Part shown: one piece after another, positions 20,165-33,604 of the stretch | Position numbering within the stretch: the stretch's first letter is position 1 | Layout: every line of letters starts with the position of its first letter | Source: Chiridota heheva | Lineage: Eukaryota; Echinodermata; Holothuroidea; Apodida; Chiridotidae | Reading direction: 5' to 3' | Assembly (NCBI GenBank): GCA_020152595.1 | Contig: JAIGNY010000696.1 | Span: forward strand, 665,001 to 729,000 | DNA: 64,000 nt | The notes under the pieces: generated by a model | What the model was told of the DNA's origin: nothing | Databases searched by the model: none | What the model saw: only the letters and a program-made list of their open reading frames with translations | Translations under genes and position numbers: made by a program

Positions 20165-23100
20165 TATTCAAGGTTGGACATCATTCTGCTTTTGAAAACT
20201 CAAGATATTCAAGGTTGGACATCATTCTGCTTTTGAAAACTCAAGATATTCAAGGTTGGACATCATTCTGCTTTTGAAAACTCAAGGTATTGAAGGTTGG
20301 ACATCATTCTGCTTTTGTAAACTCCAGGTATTCACGGTTGGACATCATTCTGCTTTTATAAACTCCAGGTATTGAAGGTTGGACATCATTCTGCTTTTGA
20401 AAACTCAAGGTATTGAAGGTTGGACATCATTCTGCTTTTGTAAACTCAAGGTATTCAAGGTTGGACATCATTCTGCTTTTGTAAGCTCAAGGTATTCAAG
20501 GTTGGACATCATTCTGCTTTTGTAAACTCAAGGTATTGAAGGTTGGACATCATTCTGCTTTTGAAAACTCAAGGTATTGAAGGTTGGACATCATTCTGCT
20601 TTTGAAAACTTAAGGTATTGAAGGTTGGACATCATTCTGCTTTTGTAAACTTAAGATATTCAAGGCTGGACATCATTCTGCTTTTGTAAACTCAAGATAT
20701 TCAAGGTTGGACATCATTCTGCTTTTGTAAACTCAAGATATTCAAGGTTGGACATCATTCTGCTTTTGAAAACTCAAGGTATTCAAGGTTGGACATCATT
20801 CTGCTTTTGAAAACTCAAGGTATTCAAGGTTGGACATCATTCTGCTTTTGTAAACTCAAGGTATTGAAGGTTGGACATCATTTTGCTTTTGAAAACTCAA
20901 GATATTCAAGGTTGGACATCATTCTGCTTTTGAAAACTCAAGGTATTGAAGGTTGGACATCATTCTGCTTTTGTAAACTCAAGATATTCAAGGTTGGACA
21001 TCATTCTGCTTTTGTAAACTTAAGATATTCAAGGTTGGACATCATTCTGCTTTTGTAAACTCAAGGTATTGAAGGTTGGACATCATTCTGCTTTTGAAAA
21101 CTCCAGGTATTGAAGGTTGGACATCATTCTGCTTTTGTAAAGTCCAGGTATTCACGGTTGGACATCATTCTGCTTTTGTAAACTCCAGGTATTGAAGGTT
21201 GGACATCATTCTGCTTTTGTAAACTTAAGATATTCAAGGCTGGACATCATTCTGCTTTTGTAAACTCAAGATATTCAAGGTTGGACATCATTCTGCTTTT
21301 GTAAACTCAAGGTATTGAAGGTTGGACATCATTCTGCTTTTGTAAACTCAAGGTATTGAAGGTTGGACATCATTCTGCTTTTGAAAACTCCAGGTATTGA
21401 AGGTTGGACATCATTCTGCTTTTGTAAAGTCCAGGTATTCACGGTTGGACATCATTCTGCTTTTAAAACTTAAGATATTCAAGGTTGGACATCATTCTGC
21501 TTTTGTAAACTCAAGGTATTGAAGGTTGGACATCATTCTGCTTTTGAAAACTCCAGGTATTGAAGGTTGGACATCATTCTGCTTTTGTAAACTCCAGGTA
21601 TTGAAGGTTGGACATCATTCTGCTTTTGTAAGCTCCAGGTATTGAAGGTTGGACATCATTCTGCTTTTGAAAACTCAAGGTATTCAAGGTTGGACATCAT
21701 TCTGCTTTTGTAAACTCAAGGTATTCAAGGTTGGACATCATTCTGTTTTTGTAAACTCCAGGTATTCAAGGTTGGACATCATTCTGCTTTTTGTAAACTC
21801 AAGGTATTCAAGGTTGGACATCATTCTGCTTTTGTAAACTTAAGATATTCAAGGTTGGACATCATTCTGCTTTTGAAAACTCCAGGTATTGAAGGTTGGA
21901 CATCATTCTGCTTTTGTAAACTCAAGATATTCAAGGTTGGACATCATTCTGCTTTTGTAAACTCCAGGTATTGAAGGTTGGACATCATTCTGCTTTTGTA
22001 AACTCAAGGTATTGAAGGTTGGACATCATTCTGCTTTTGAAAACTCAAGGTATTCAAGGTTGGACATCATTCTGCTTTTGTAAACTCAAGATATTCAAGG
22101 TTGGACATCATTCTGCTTTTGTAAACTCAAGGTATTGAAGGTTGGACATCATTCTGCTTTTGTAAACTCAAGGTATTCAAGGTTGGACATCATTCTGCTT
22201 TTGTAAACTCAAGGTATTGAAGGTTGGACATCATTCTGCTTTTGTAAACTCAAGGTATTGAAGGTTGGACATCATTCTGTTTTTGTAAACTCAAGATATT
22301 CAAAGTTGGACATCATTCTGTTTTTGTAAACTCAAGATATTCAAGGTTGGACATCATTCTGCTTTTGTAAACTCAAGATATTCAAGGCTGGACATCATTC
22401 TGCTTTTGTAAACTCAAGATATTCAAGGTTGGACATCATTCTGCTTTTGTAAACTCAAGGTATTGAAGGTTGGACATCATTCTGCTTTTGTAAACTCAAG
22501 ATATTCAAGGTTGGACATCATTCTGCTTTTTGTAAACTCAAGATATTCAAGGTTGGACATCATTCTGCTTTTGAAAACTTAAGGTATTGAAGGTTGGACA
22601 TCATTCTGCTTTTGTACACTTAAGATATTCAAGGCTGGACATTATTCTGCTTTTGTAAACTCAAGATATTCAAGGTTGGACATCATTCTGCTTTTGTAAA
22701 CTCAAGATATTCAAGGTTGGACATCATTCTGCTTTTGAAAACTCAAGGTATTCAAGGTTGGACATCATTCTGCTTTTGAAAACTCAAGGTATTCAAGGTT
22801 GGACATCATTCTGCTTTTGTAAACTCAAGGTATTGAAGGTTGGACATCATTTTGCTTTTGAAAACTCAAGATATTCAAGGTTGGACATCATTCTGCTTTT
22901 GAAAACTCAAGGTATTGAAGGTTGGACATCATTCTGCTTTTGTAAACTCAAGATATTCAAGGTTGGACATCATTCTGCTTTTGTAAACTTAAGATATTCA
23001 AGGTTGGACATCATTCTGCTTTTGTAAACTCAAGGTATTGAAGGTTGGACATCATTCTGCTTTTGAAAACTCCAGGTATTGAAGGTTGGACATCATTCTG

Positions 23101-26100
23101 CTTTTGTAAAGTCTAGGTATTCACGGTTGGACATCATTCTGCTTTTGTAAACTCCAGGTATTGAAGGTTGGACATCATTCTGCTTTTTGTAAACTCAAGG
23201 TATTCAAGGTTGGACATCATTCTGCTTTTGTAAACTCAAGGTATTCAAGGTTGGACATCATTCTGCTTTTGTAAACTCAAGGTATTGAAGGTTGGACATC
23301 ATTCTGCTTTTGTAAACTCAAGGTATTCAAGGTTGGACATCATTCTGCTTTTGTAAGCTCAAAGTATTCAAGGTTGGACATCATTCTGCTTTTGTAAACT
23401 CCAGGTATTGAAGGTTGGACATCATTCTGCTTTTGTAAACTCAAGATATTCAAGGTTGGACATCATTCTGCTTTTGTAAACTCAAGGTATTCAAGGTTGG
23501 ACATCATTCTGCTTTTGTAAACTCCAGGTATTCAAGGTTGGACATCATTCTGCTTTTGTAAACTCAAGATATTCAAGGTTGGACATCATTCTGCTTTTGT
23601 AAACTTAAGATATTCAAGGTTGGACATCATTCTGCTTTTGAAAACTCAAGGTATTGAAGGTTGGACATCATTCTGCTTTTGTAAACTCAAGATATTCAAG
23701 GTTGGACATCATTCTGCTTTTGTAAACTCCAGGTATTGAAGGTTGGACATCATTCTGCTTTTGTAAACTCCAGGTATTCACGGTTGGACATCATTCTGCT
23801 TTTGTAAACTCAAGGTATTGAAGGTTGGACATCATTCTGCTTTTGTAAACTCAAGGTATTGAAGGTTGGACATCATTCTGCTTTTGAAAACTCAAGATAT
23901 TCAAGGTTGGACATCATTCTGCTTTGAAAACTCAAGGTATTCAAGGTTGGACATCATTCTGCTTTTGTAAACTCAAGGTATTGAAGGTTGGACATCATTC
24001 TGCTTTTGTAAACTCAAGGTATTGAAGGTTGGACATCATTCTGCTTTTGTAAACTCCAGGTATTGAAGGTTGGACATCATTCTGCTTTTGAAAACTCAAG
24101 GTATTCAAGGTTGGACATCATTCTGCTTTTGAAAACTCAAGGTATTCAAGGTTGGACATCATTCTGCTTTTGTAAACTCAAGGTATTGAAGGTTGGACAT
24201 CATTTTGCTTTTGAAAACTCAAGATATTCAAGGTTGGACATCATTCTGCTTTTGAAAACTCAAGGTATTGAAGGTTGGACATCATTCTGCTTTTGTAAAC
24301 TCAAGATATTCAAGGTTGGACATCATTCTGCTTTTGTAAACTTAAGATATTCAAGGTTGGACATCATTCTGCTTTTGTAAACTCAAGGTATTGAAGGTTG
24401 GACATCATTCTGCTTTTGAAAACTCCAGGTATTGAAGGTTGGACATCATTCTGCTTTTGTAAAGTCCAGGTATTCACGGTTGGACATCATTCTGCTTTTG
24501 TAAACTCCAGGTATTGAAGGTTGGACATCATTCTGCTTTTGTAAACTTAAGATATTCAAGGCTGGACATCATTCTGCTTTTGTAAACTCAAGATATTCAA
24601 GGTTGGACATCATTCTGCTTTTGTAAACTCAAGGTATTGAAGGTTGGACATCATTCTGCTTTTGTAAACTCAAGGTATTGAAGGTTGGACATCATTCTGC
24701 TTTTGAAAACTCCAGGTATTGAAGGTTGGACATCATTCTGCTTTTGTAAAGTCCAGGTATTCACGGTTGGACATCATTCTGCTTTTAAAAACTTAAGATA
24801 TTCAAGGTTGGACATCATTCTGCTTTTGTAAACTCAAGGTATTGAAGGTTGGACATCATTCTGCTTTTGAAAACTCCAGGTATTGAAGGTTGGACATCAT
24901 TCTGCTTTTGTAAACTCCAGGTATTGAAGGTTGGACATCATTCTGCTTTTGTAAGCTCCAGGTATTGAAGGTTGGACATCATTCTGCTTTTGAAAACTCA
25001 AGGTATTCAAGGTTGGACATCATTCTGCTTTTGTAAACTCAAGGTATTCAAGGTTGGACATCATTCTGTTTTTGTAAACTCCAGGTATTCAAGGTTGGAC
25101 ATCATTCTGCTTTTGTAAACTCAAGGTATTCAAGGTTGGACATCATTCTGCTTTTGTAAACTTAAGATATTCAAGGTTGGACATCATTCTGCTTTTGAAA
25201 ACTCCAGGTATTGAAGGTTGGACATCATTCTGCTTTTGTAAACTCAAGATATTCAAGGTTGGACATCATTCTGCTTTTGTAAACTCCAGGTATTGAAGGT
25301 TGGACATCATTCTGCTTTTGTAAACTCAAGGTATTGAAGGTTGGACATCATTCTGCTTTTGAAAACTCAAGGTATTCAAGGTTGGACATCATTCTGCTTT
25401 TGTAAACTCAAGATATTCAAGGTTGGACATCATTCTGCTTTTGTAAACTCAAGGTATTGAAGGTTGGACATCATTCTGCTTTTGTAAACTCAAGGTATTC
25501 AAGGTTGGACATCATTCTGCTTTTGTAAACTCAAGGTATTGAAGGTTGGACATCATTCTGCTTTTGTAAACTCAAGGTATTGAAGGTTGGACATCATTCT
25601 GTTTTTGTAAACTCAAGATATTCAAAGTTGGACATCATTCTGTTTTTGTAAACTCAAGATATTCAAGGTTGGACATCATTCTGCTTTTGTAAACTCAAGA
25701 TATTCAAGGCTGGACATCATTCTGCTTTTGTAAACTCAAGATATTCAAGGTTGGACATCATTCTGCTTTTGTAAACTCAAGGTATTGAAGGTTGGACATC
25801 ATTCTGCTTTTGTAAACTCAAGATATTCAAGGTTGGACATCATTCTGCTTTTGTAAACTCAAGATATTCAAGGTTGGACATCATTCTGCTTTTGAAAACT
25901 TAAGGTATTGAAGGTTGGACATCATTCTGCTTTTGTACACTTAAGATATTCAAGGCTGGACATTATTCTGCTTTTGTAAACTCAAGATATTCAAGGTTGG
26001 ACATCATTCTGCTTTTGTAAACTCAAGATATTCAAGGTTGGACATCATTCTGCTTTTGAAAACTCAAGGTATTCAAGGTTGGACATCATTCTGCTTTTGA

Positions 26101-27778
26101 AAACTCAAGGTATTCAAGGTTGGACATCATTCTGCTTTTGTAAACTCAAGGTATTGAAGGTTGGACATCATTTTGCTTTTGAAAACTCAAGATATTCAAG
26201 GTTGGACATCATTCTGCTTTTGAAAACTCAAGGTATTGAAGGTTGGACATCATTCTGCTTTTGTAAACTCAAGATATTCAAGGTTGGACATCATTCTGCT
26301 TTTGTAAACTTAAGATATTCAAGGTTGGACATCATTCTGCTTTTGTAAACTCAAGGTATTGAAGGTTGGACATCATTCTGCTTTTGAAAACTCCAGGTAT
26401 TGAAGGTTGGACATCATTCTGCTTTTGTAAAGTCTAGGTATTCACGGTTGGACATCATTCTGCTTTTGTAAACTCCAGGTATTGAAGGTTGGACATCATT
26501 CTGCTTTTGTAAACTCAAGGTATTCAAGGTTGGACATCATTCTGCTTTTGTAAACTCAAGGTATTCAAGGTTGGACATCATTCTGCTTTTGTAAACTCAA
26601 GGTATTGAAGGTTGGACATCATTCTGCTTTTGTAAACTCAAGGTATTCAAGGTTGGACATCATTCTGCTTTTGTAAGCTCAAAGTATTCAAGGTTGGACA
26701 TCATTCTGCTTTTGTAAACTCCAGGTATTGAAGGTTGGACATCATTCTGCTTTTGTAAACTCAAGATATTCAAGGTTGGACATCATTCTGCTTTTGTAAA
26801 CTCAAGGTATTCAAGGTTGGACATCATTCTGCTTTTGTAAACTCCAGGTATTCAAGGTTGGACATCATTCTGCTTTTGTAAACTCAAGATATTCAAGGTT
26901 GGACATCATTCTGCTTTTGTAAACTTAAGATATTCAAGGTTGGACATCATTCTGCTTTTGAAAACTCAAGGTATTCAAGGTTGGACATCATTCTGCTTTT
27001 GTAAACTCAAGATATTCAAGGTTGGACATCATTCTGCTTTTGTAAACTCCAGGTATTGAAGGTTGGACATCATTCTGCTTTTGTAAACTCCAGGTATTCA
27101 AGGTTGGACATCATTCTGCTTTTGTAAACTCAAGGTATTGAAGGTTGGACATCATTCTGCTTTTGTAAACTCAAGGTATTGAAGGTTGGACATCATTCTG
27201 CTTTTGAAAACTCAAGATATTCAAGGTTGGACATCATTCTGCTTTGAAAACTCAAGGTATTCAAGGTTGGACATCATTCTGCTTTTGTAAACTCAAGGTA
27301 TTGAAGGTTGGACATCATTCTGCTTTTGTAAACTCAAGGTATTGAAGGTTGGACATCATTCTGCTTTTGTAAACTCCAGGTATTGAAGGTTGGACATCAT
27401 TCTGCTTTTGTAAACTCAAGGTATTCAAGGTTGGACATCATTCTGCTTTTGAAAACTCAAGGTATTCAAGGTTGGACATCATTCTGCTTTTAAAAACTCA
27501 AGATATTCAAGGTTGGACATCATTCTGCTTTTGAAAACTCAAGATATTCAAGGTTGGACATCATTCTGCTTTGAAAACTCAAGGTATTCAAGGTTGGACA
27601 TCATTCTGCTTTTGAAAACTCAAGGTATTCAAGGTTGGACATCATTCTGCTTTTGTAAACTCAAGGTATTCAAGGTTGGACATCATTTTGCTTTGAAAAC
27701 TCAAGATGTTTAAGGTTGGACATCATTTTGCTTTTAAAAACTCAAAGGTATTCAAGGTTGGACATCATTCTGCTTTTG
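20165..27778. repeat. 40 bp satellite array with a 3.32 kb higher-order period
   Basis: The monomer is GGTTGGACATCATTCTGC, TTTTG(T/A), AAACTC(A/C)A, G(G/A)TATT(C/G)AA, about 190 copies with very few gaps. Variant patterns recur at long range. A block at 20789 recurs at about 22758, 24111 and 26079. The rare variant TACACTTAAG at 22613 recurs at 25934. AAAGTCTAGG at 23109 recurs at 26430. All these give a period near 3321 bp (83 monomers), split as about 1969 plus 1353. Open frames of 60-105 codons are by-products, because three monomers equal 40 codons. No unique spacers exist, so this is not a CRISPR. Confidence 0.97.
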
Positions 27779-28895
27779 ATAATGATAATGAGAGGGAATA
27801 TGGTTTGTATCTGCACGTCCATAGACCTTTAGTGTATGCTTTTATCAAAAATAATATTTGCAATCTGTACTGAAGTACTGGCTCTTATAGAGCCTCATTA
27901 TATATTAGAAATGCTTATACTAAGGAATTTGAAAGGCTTTTATTATGTGACAATAATCTTGAAACAATAACATTTGGCTTCATTTGTAGGTGTTTAGCTG
28001 ATAAGATTTTAATGAAACATATAGATAAAGATTTCATGAAACTTGAGCTTTCTACAAATATTTTTTAAATACATGTAAGATGAGATTAATTATCTATCAT
28101 TTGTAATTTGGACGTGATGCTGGCCACGTACCTACGTGCACAAAAGCCAAGCCAAGTTTATATTTTTTTTTTGCATTAGCTGATGATGCAAGAAATAGTT
28201 TCAAAGTGTAGACCATAACACCTTTAAGAAAGAAGGTTGAATAATTTTCTTTGTTCCTGATTGAAACTCATGCCAAGTTTCCGAGGAGATACGAAGATAA
28301 ACACTCGGTAAATCTTCCTTACTCGTAAATTTACTGTATCTCTCCAGTTGCTTCCAAAATCAAAAGAAAGGTTTAGTTTTATTGAAGCTCCGAGGCTTTG
28401 TAGACTAAACCATGTACATCTAAAGAAGATGGATATCAATCTATTCCTTTCATCTAGGTTTTGTTTTTTCAAAAGCTTGTGCTGACCTGGGGAGGTGGCT
28501 TGTTTAAAGTGTGAACTAGCTCTTCTTTCAAAGATGAATGATTCATGGGAAATCCTGTTTTAGTTGCTTATTATCTGAACACTTTGGAATATAAGTAAAA
28601 TGTTTTGGTGTTAGTTTGCAGAAAATTGTGACCACTTACAAACACCCAACATGCATCCTTTGCTGGCAATATCTTTATTAGAATTCTTTATGGAAGGATA
28701 ACATTTTATTGAAGATTTCAATAATTAGAAATACATTTTAATAATAAAAATAAAGAAATTTTCTTTGTTGAGAAGCAGAAGGGTGACTGTATTGCAACAT
28801 TCTCTTTTGGTCCCAACATAATCTACAGCCACAATAATGTGCATTACTAATGAATGAATAATGTATAAAATGTTTGTTGCAAAAAGTACAACATT
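27779..28895. other. AT-rich DNA after the satellite, no gene
   Basis: GATAATGATAATGAGAG marks the array exit. A minus-strand 82-codon frame (28224-28472) has no recognisable domain. Nothing else is supported. Confidence 0.35.
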
Positions 28896-28897
28896 TT

Positions 28898-29315
28898 TAG
28901 GTATCATTTATTGCAAAATAGTATATCATTTATTGCAATATAATGTATCATGTAATGGGAAATGGTGTATCATTTATTACAAAATAATGTATCATTTATT
29001 ATAAAATAATGTATCATTTATTACATAATAATGTATCATTTGTTAGAAAATAATATATCATTTTTATTTGTTATAAAAAATGATTATTATCATTTATCAT
29101 TTGTTAGAAAAAAATACAAAATGATGTATCATTTTATTATGTAAAATAAAATGTATCATTTATTACATAATAATGTATCATTTGTTAGAAAATAATATAT
29201 CATTTATTACAAAATGATGTATCATTTATTACAAAATAATGTATTATTTATTATAAAATAATGTATCATTTATTACAAAATAATGTATCTTTTATTACAT
29301 AATAATGAATCATTT
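28898..29315. repeat. 22 bp AT-rich minisatellite
   Basis: The unit is AATGTATCATTTATTACAAA plus TA, about 18 copies, with GTTAGAAAATAATATATC variants in the middle and a disturbed patch at about 29060-29130. Confidence 0.92.
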
Positions 29316-29600
29316 CGCTTCATGAAGGAAATCTTTAACAGTAAATCAGTTTGAATCAGAGTAACAGTAATAGCACAGAAGAATGAAGGAAATATTCTTG
29401 CTTGAGTCCAACTTTTGTTTATCATCATCACCATAACTATTTTACAGTAACAAATGTATATATATATATAACCATGAATGTTTCTTTGGATACTATACAT
29501 ACTTATTCAATTGCATTCCTTTCTTCCATGGTTTGTAACATCAGTTAATAACCAATGTATCTATATGTCATAAAATGCAATTAAAAGGAGATATGCTACA
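29316..29600. other. AT-rich DNA with a TA microsatellite, no gene
   Basis: A short TATATATA run lies at 29455-29470. No gene or regulatory motif is evident. Confidence 0.35.
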
Positions 29601-30350
29601 TTGATATCAATGTAATGACAGCAAACAAACTGATGACTATTAATTATCCACGCTTCAGAAGAACTTGAACTTCTCAGATCTTTCACCGGAGTGCACAAGG
29701 CCGTAGAGGTAGACAGAAATACCAAGGCAAGTGCTGGAGACCTCCTTGCCGGACTCAGTTTCATATCCCATCAGGCATCAGTGTCTTCGTCTTTCTTATT
29801 TAAGCATGCCCACTGCTGGTCGCTTTGTGTACAAAGCCACAGGGTCCCTTAGATATGCCCCATTAGCTGGTCCAGGCTCTATCGTCCTATGCACTACACT
29901 GGGTGCATTTTCTTCATTTCCAATGAAATCCACTTAATTGATCATTCAGTCAGACAGGGAAGATGATACGGCTCCTAATAGAAATTTGTTTTTATGAACC
30001 AGTTCAGTTTCCAATCAAATTCCCACATAGGCTATAAGATCTGAAGAAGGATTCCCCCCTTAAGTAAACAAGAAGAAGAAAAAAACCCTGAGGATCTTTG
30101 CAGGGCACTGATTGGTTGGTCTGAGACGGCGAGTGAGGCTTGATGGGGTGACACTTCAAACGGAGAGAACAAGTCATCGGCACTTTTGTGGTCAAAGTGG
30201 AGAAGAGGCAGTGGAGGCGGAAGACCTGAATAGAGCATGCTGTCTGGGTAAACATGGTGTCGTTAGCACTTGGGTCTGATTGGAGATGAACAAGACGAAT
30301 GGAGATGAACAAGATGATTGGCGATGAGAAGATGTTTGGCGAATGCAGTT
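29601..30350. other. Coding-like island of higher GC, unassigned
   Basis: GC content rises well above the flanks, and several frames are open. One plus frame, about 29635-29850, reads SEELELLRSFTGVHKAVEVD before a TAG, a composition unlike random AT-rich DNA. Overlapping minus frames (29561-29764 and 30004-30312) are also open. I recognise no family and no convincing splice borders. It could be a decayed gene, a transposon piece, or a first exon/promoter region. Confidence 0.25.
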
Positions 30351-30462
30351 TAACTTGAGAGATGATTATTGTAAATTGCCTCGATCCATCGTGTGATGTT
30401 GAACCTGAGCGATTTAAAACCTAAATTCTGTATCAGCTTTCTCAATTGCTGTAAAGTTTCAA

Positions 30463-30802
30463 AAAATGACTCAATATTAGTAAATTTAGAATGACTCATA
30501 TTAATAAATTTAAAATGACTCATATTAGTAAATTTATAATAACTCATATTGATAAATTTAAAATGACTCACATTAATAAATTTAAAATGACTCATATTAG
30601 TAAATTTAGAATGACTCATATTAGTAAATTTAAAATGACTCATATTAGTAAATTTAAAATGACTCATATTAGTAAATTTAAAATGACTCATATTGATTAA
30701 TTTAAAATGACTTATATTGATAAATTTAAAATGACTCATATTGGTAAATTTAAAATGACTCATATTAGTAAATTTAAAATGACTCATATTAGTAAATTTG
30801 GA
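30463..30802. repeat. 24 bp minisatellite with an AP-1-type site in nearly every unit
   Basis: The unit is ATGACTCATATTAGTAAATT plus TAAA, about 14 copies. TGACTCA, the consensus AP-1 (Fos/Jun, also GCN4-type) site, is intact in twelve units (first at 30467, last at 30780) and mutated in two (ATAACTCA near 30539, TGACTTA near 30708). The unit is eight codons, so frames on both strands stay open (e.g. 177 codons on the minus strand). I regard these as non-coding. Confidence 0.93.
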
Positions 30803-31838
30803 TGTAATTTCCATGGATACCCAGCAGGAACCTATTAAGATCCTCATTGTAGTGCATTTATTGAGGTCTGACTTGGCAAACATGTTTTCACTGTAGGTCT
30901 CCGTTACGTTACAAGTATGGAATATGGAATATTTTATTGTGTCTCTTTAACCTTTTTTTGTTGGTATAAAGTATCAATTTGATTGATGGTAGAAATATTT
31001 TGGTAGATGTTTTGGATTGATTGAAATTCATGTGATTTTTGACTTGAAGAGTATTAGGTATTTTTTAGAATACTTATTCTTTATTACCCATTAGCCATTA
31101 CCATTAGCAATATGAATGGGATGACTTTTTGGGTGTTGCCAGAAGGTCAACAAACGTCATAAAATCACCTTTTTTGCCTTTGAGTAAAGTTCTAGCCTCA
31201 CAATTTCCATATTTTAGGTCATATTTTCATACTTTCCCATTGCAACCAACCAACAAGTAATGATACATTATTCTGGGGTCCTACAGTATTTGAATACACT
31301 TTTTAAAGATGAAAAAACAATAAATTAGTTCATTATTTCCCCCTCCCCTCACTTTTAATAATTTTCCAGTGCCATTAGATTTTCACAATCAAAGAATTTA
31401 TAAAAAGTACACAATCTTGTGACATTGTAGATATATATAACTCCTTGTTTCTTTCTAAGATGGATCTCATTTTATATAGGAAGAACTTTCTGATTTTAGG
31501 AATACTTTGTAATACCTTGATTTACCATCCAATTGAGGAAGCCTCAATTTGCCAGTGGAGCAAAGTAAGGAGTGCTGGCCTCAGGCATATGTTTACTAAC
31601 TTTCCCTCGTAGTAGCAAAAATTCAGAAGAATGTTTTATTTTATTTTTACTTCTGCATCAAAATACAAGAAGATACATCAACATCTCAGCTTAAAATATT
31701 TGGAGATCGTGGAGTAACAATGGTTGCTACTAACAGTGCCAATATGTGCACTTATTAATTGTTTTTATGATTGGTAGCCTACTTACGTTTTTTCAACCCC
31801 ACCCAGCTAATGACTTTTCCTTCCCCTATATCAATAGT
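30803..31838. other. AT-rich DNA, no gene
   Basis: I see no exon, tandem repeat or inverted repeat of note in this stretch. Confidence 0.35.
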
Positions 31839-32175
31839 GTAATGCAAAATGTATGATGTGTGACTGGGTGAACAGCTCATAAATTTAATGTAATTCTTTC
31901 ATTTTCATTCCTAAATGTCAGCTACTGGAAATGATAAGAGTCTATTCCTGCTGAATTTGGTTTTGAGGGATGTGGATAAAGATTCAATAACGTTTTGTCA
32001 TGAATGCTGCACCCATTTAAATTTGGATTATGATAGACAATTAAACAAAGAATAAATTAAAGACAATACCAAGGTTGCTCTTCTGAGTTTTGCATCACAA
32101 ATTAGCATAAAAATCAGTATATTGATGCCTGAAAAAGCTGTAAAGTGATCAATTGTTGACCTAATTTCATCAAAA
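31839..32175. repeat. Dispersed repeat, array-poor copy (relative of 54780-55680)
   Basis: It shares in order with 54780-55680: CAAAATGTATGATGTGTGAC, 'ctaaatgtcag', 'gaaatgat', 'atgctgcaccca', 'attatgatagaca', 'aataccaaggttgc' and 'ttagcataaaaa'. In this copy the GCTGCACCCATTTAAATTTG stretch at about 32007 is present once, whereas the other copy has about 26 tandem units there. Confidence 0.75.
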
Positions 32176-33250
32176 TATTTCCAAATTTCATAGTTTTTGA
32201 TAGATTTTAGATTAAGAATGCTGTCTTTTTCTTCTGTATATTTGAATATTGGCTTCTCGATCCGTACTCTTTTGTGAATAAAATGTGAGCAAAGAATCTT
32301 GCTTTAAAAGAAAGAAACAAAGAGCTGCATTTCCTAGAAATCAGAGATGTATTACAGATCAATTTGGGGACAAGTACATGACAGACATTCTTTGAATCCC
32401 GACATTTATGGCAGATTGCCTGGGGATTTGAGGTTAAGATATATTTGTTGTAAATTTGCAATTTACAAAAATATTAAGAAATTATTTGTTTGTGTTTGCT
32501 ATTTTTTTTTAAACCAAAATTGACCCACAACTATGAGGATGTAAATTGATTCAGAATGTATGGATTGCCCCAAGCTGTGTTTGATGGGAAAGTTTGAGAT
32601 TATATAGTCACATCAAATTGGAATTGTCTGGTCTGGCTTATTTTTATGGAATATTTTTCATTTTTTCCCTTTTTTTTTTTTTTTTTTTTTTTTGCAAAGG
32701 ACACTATATTGGGGTATGGCTTAACGGTGCACTTGACCTAAATTATTCTGGAGTCTCAAGAATATCCAACGTTTCTTTCGCTTTCAAGCAAGAGTGGTTT
32801 AAGATGATTAAAGGGTAGGGTGGCAAGTAACATTCTTCATATGACAAAGTATAATTATATCATGCCACAATGATCGCAATGAAATGATTTAATCTGACAT
32901 TGACATCAGAGGTAAGTCACAGACCCTCCATTTTGTGATTAAATGGATAGATTTTAAGCTTTTCTCTACTTTGCAGTAATAATATTTCCGTTTTGGGTGC
33001 CCGATCTTTGACCCCACCTCCCAAGCACGCTTTCAAAACAGTGGCTGGTAGAGTGAGGGTTAAAGAGGCGTTTCATTTATAAAGAGTGGCTTCATGCATT
33101 TTTTGAGTTGCTGGGTGGGTCTACTCGATCAAGGTATCTTAAAGCCTGTCATAAAATGATGTGAAAATCTCAAACAAAGGAAAAGGCAAGTGCATCCTTC
33201 AAAGCTTTGTAATTTGTAATAAAAATGTTTCCTATAGCCCATTACTACAT
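32176..33250. other. AT-rich DNA with a 24-nt poly-T, no supported gene
   Basis: The poly-T run at 32670-32693 could be the poly-A tail of something inserted on the minus strand. The plus frame after it stays open to 32818 and ends near a GT, but I recognise no domain. I do not call an exon. Confidence 0.35.
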
Positions 33251-33604
33251 ACTGTATTCGACGTAATAACTGATATTCGCATCCCTTTTTAGGCCCAAAA
33301 TTGCCCATGCTCTAGGGCTGCCAGTGGGCGGGCGTTGCATTTGGAAAACAGGGGGCGTTTATTCGAGGGTAAAGTATGAAGAAAAAATGTAACTTGCAAT
33401 TTCTTTTAGGCCTATGATATTAGTTTCTTTCAGCGATTTTTGTGTTTTTAGCTTGCATGGATTATTAATGGAATGCCTTTGCATATTTTCCACTTGGTTA
33501 GACTTACAGGTCACATTCGTAAGTTAAACGACGTTGTTACATCCTGGAAGTGAAAAATGACGGGGGCGTTTATTAGAGGGGGGCGTTTATTAGAGAAAAT
33601 ACGG
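33251..33604. mobile_element. MITE-like element with TACTGTATTC ends
   Basis: The left end is TACTGTATTCGACGTAATAA and the right end, inverted, is TACCGTATTTTCTC. Near the right end GGGGGCGTTTATTAGAG occurs twice. It is related in style to the 12204-12516 family, and it abuts a second copy of that family. Confidence 0.5.

Noticed and set aside
20165-27778. CRISPR array
   Set aside because: Repeats are head-to-tail with no unique spacers, in an animal genome with no cas genes.
28224-28472. 82-codon minus-strand frame as an exon
   Set aside because: No family, no splice borders and no coding bias that I could see.
30350-30883. 177-codon KFTNMSHF repeat frame
   Set aside because: By-product of a 24 bp array, also open on the opposite strand.
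32594-32818. Exon after the poly-T run ending near a GT
   Set aside because: The acceptor would be a non-standard AAG after a pure T run, and I recognise no domain. The poly-T is better read as a retroposed tail.
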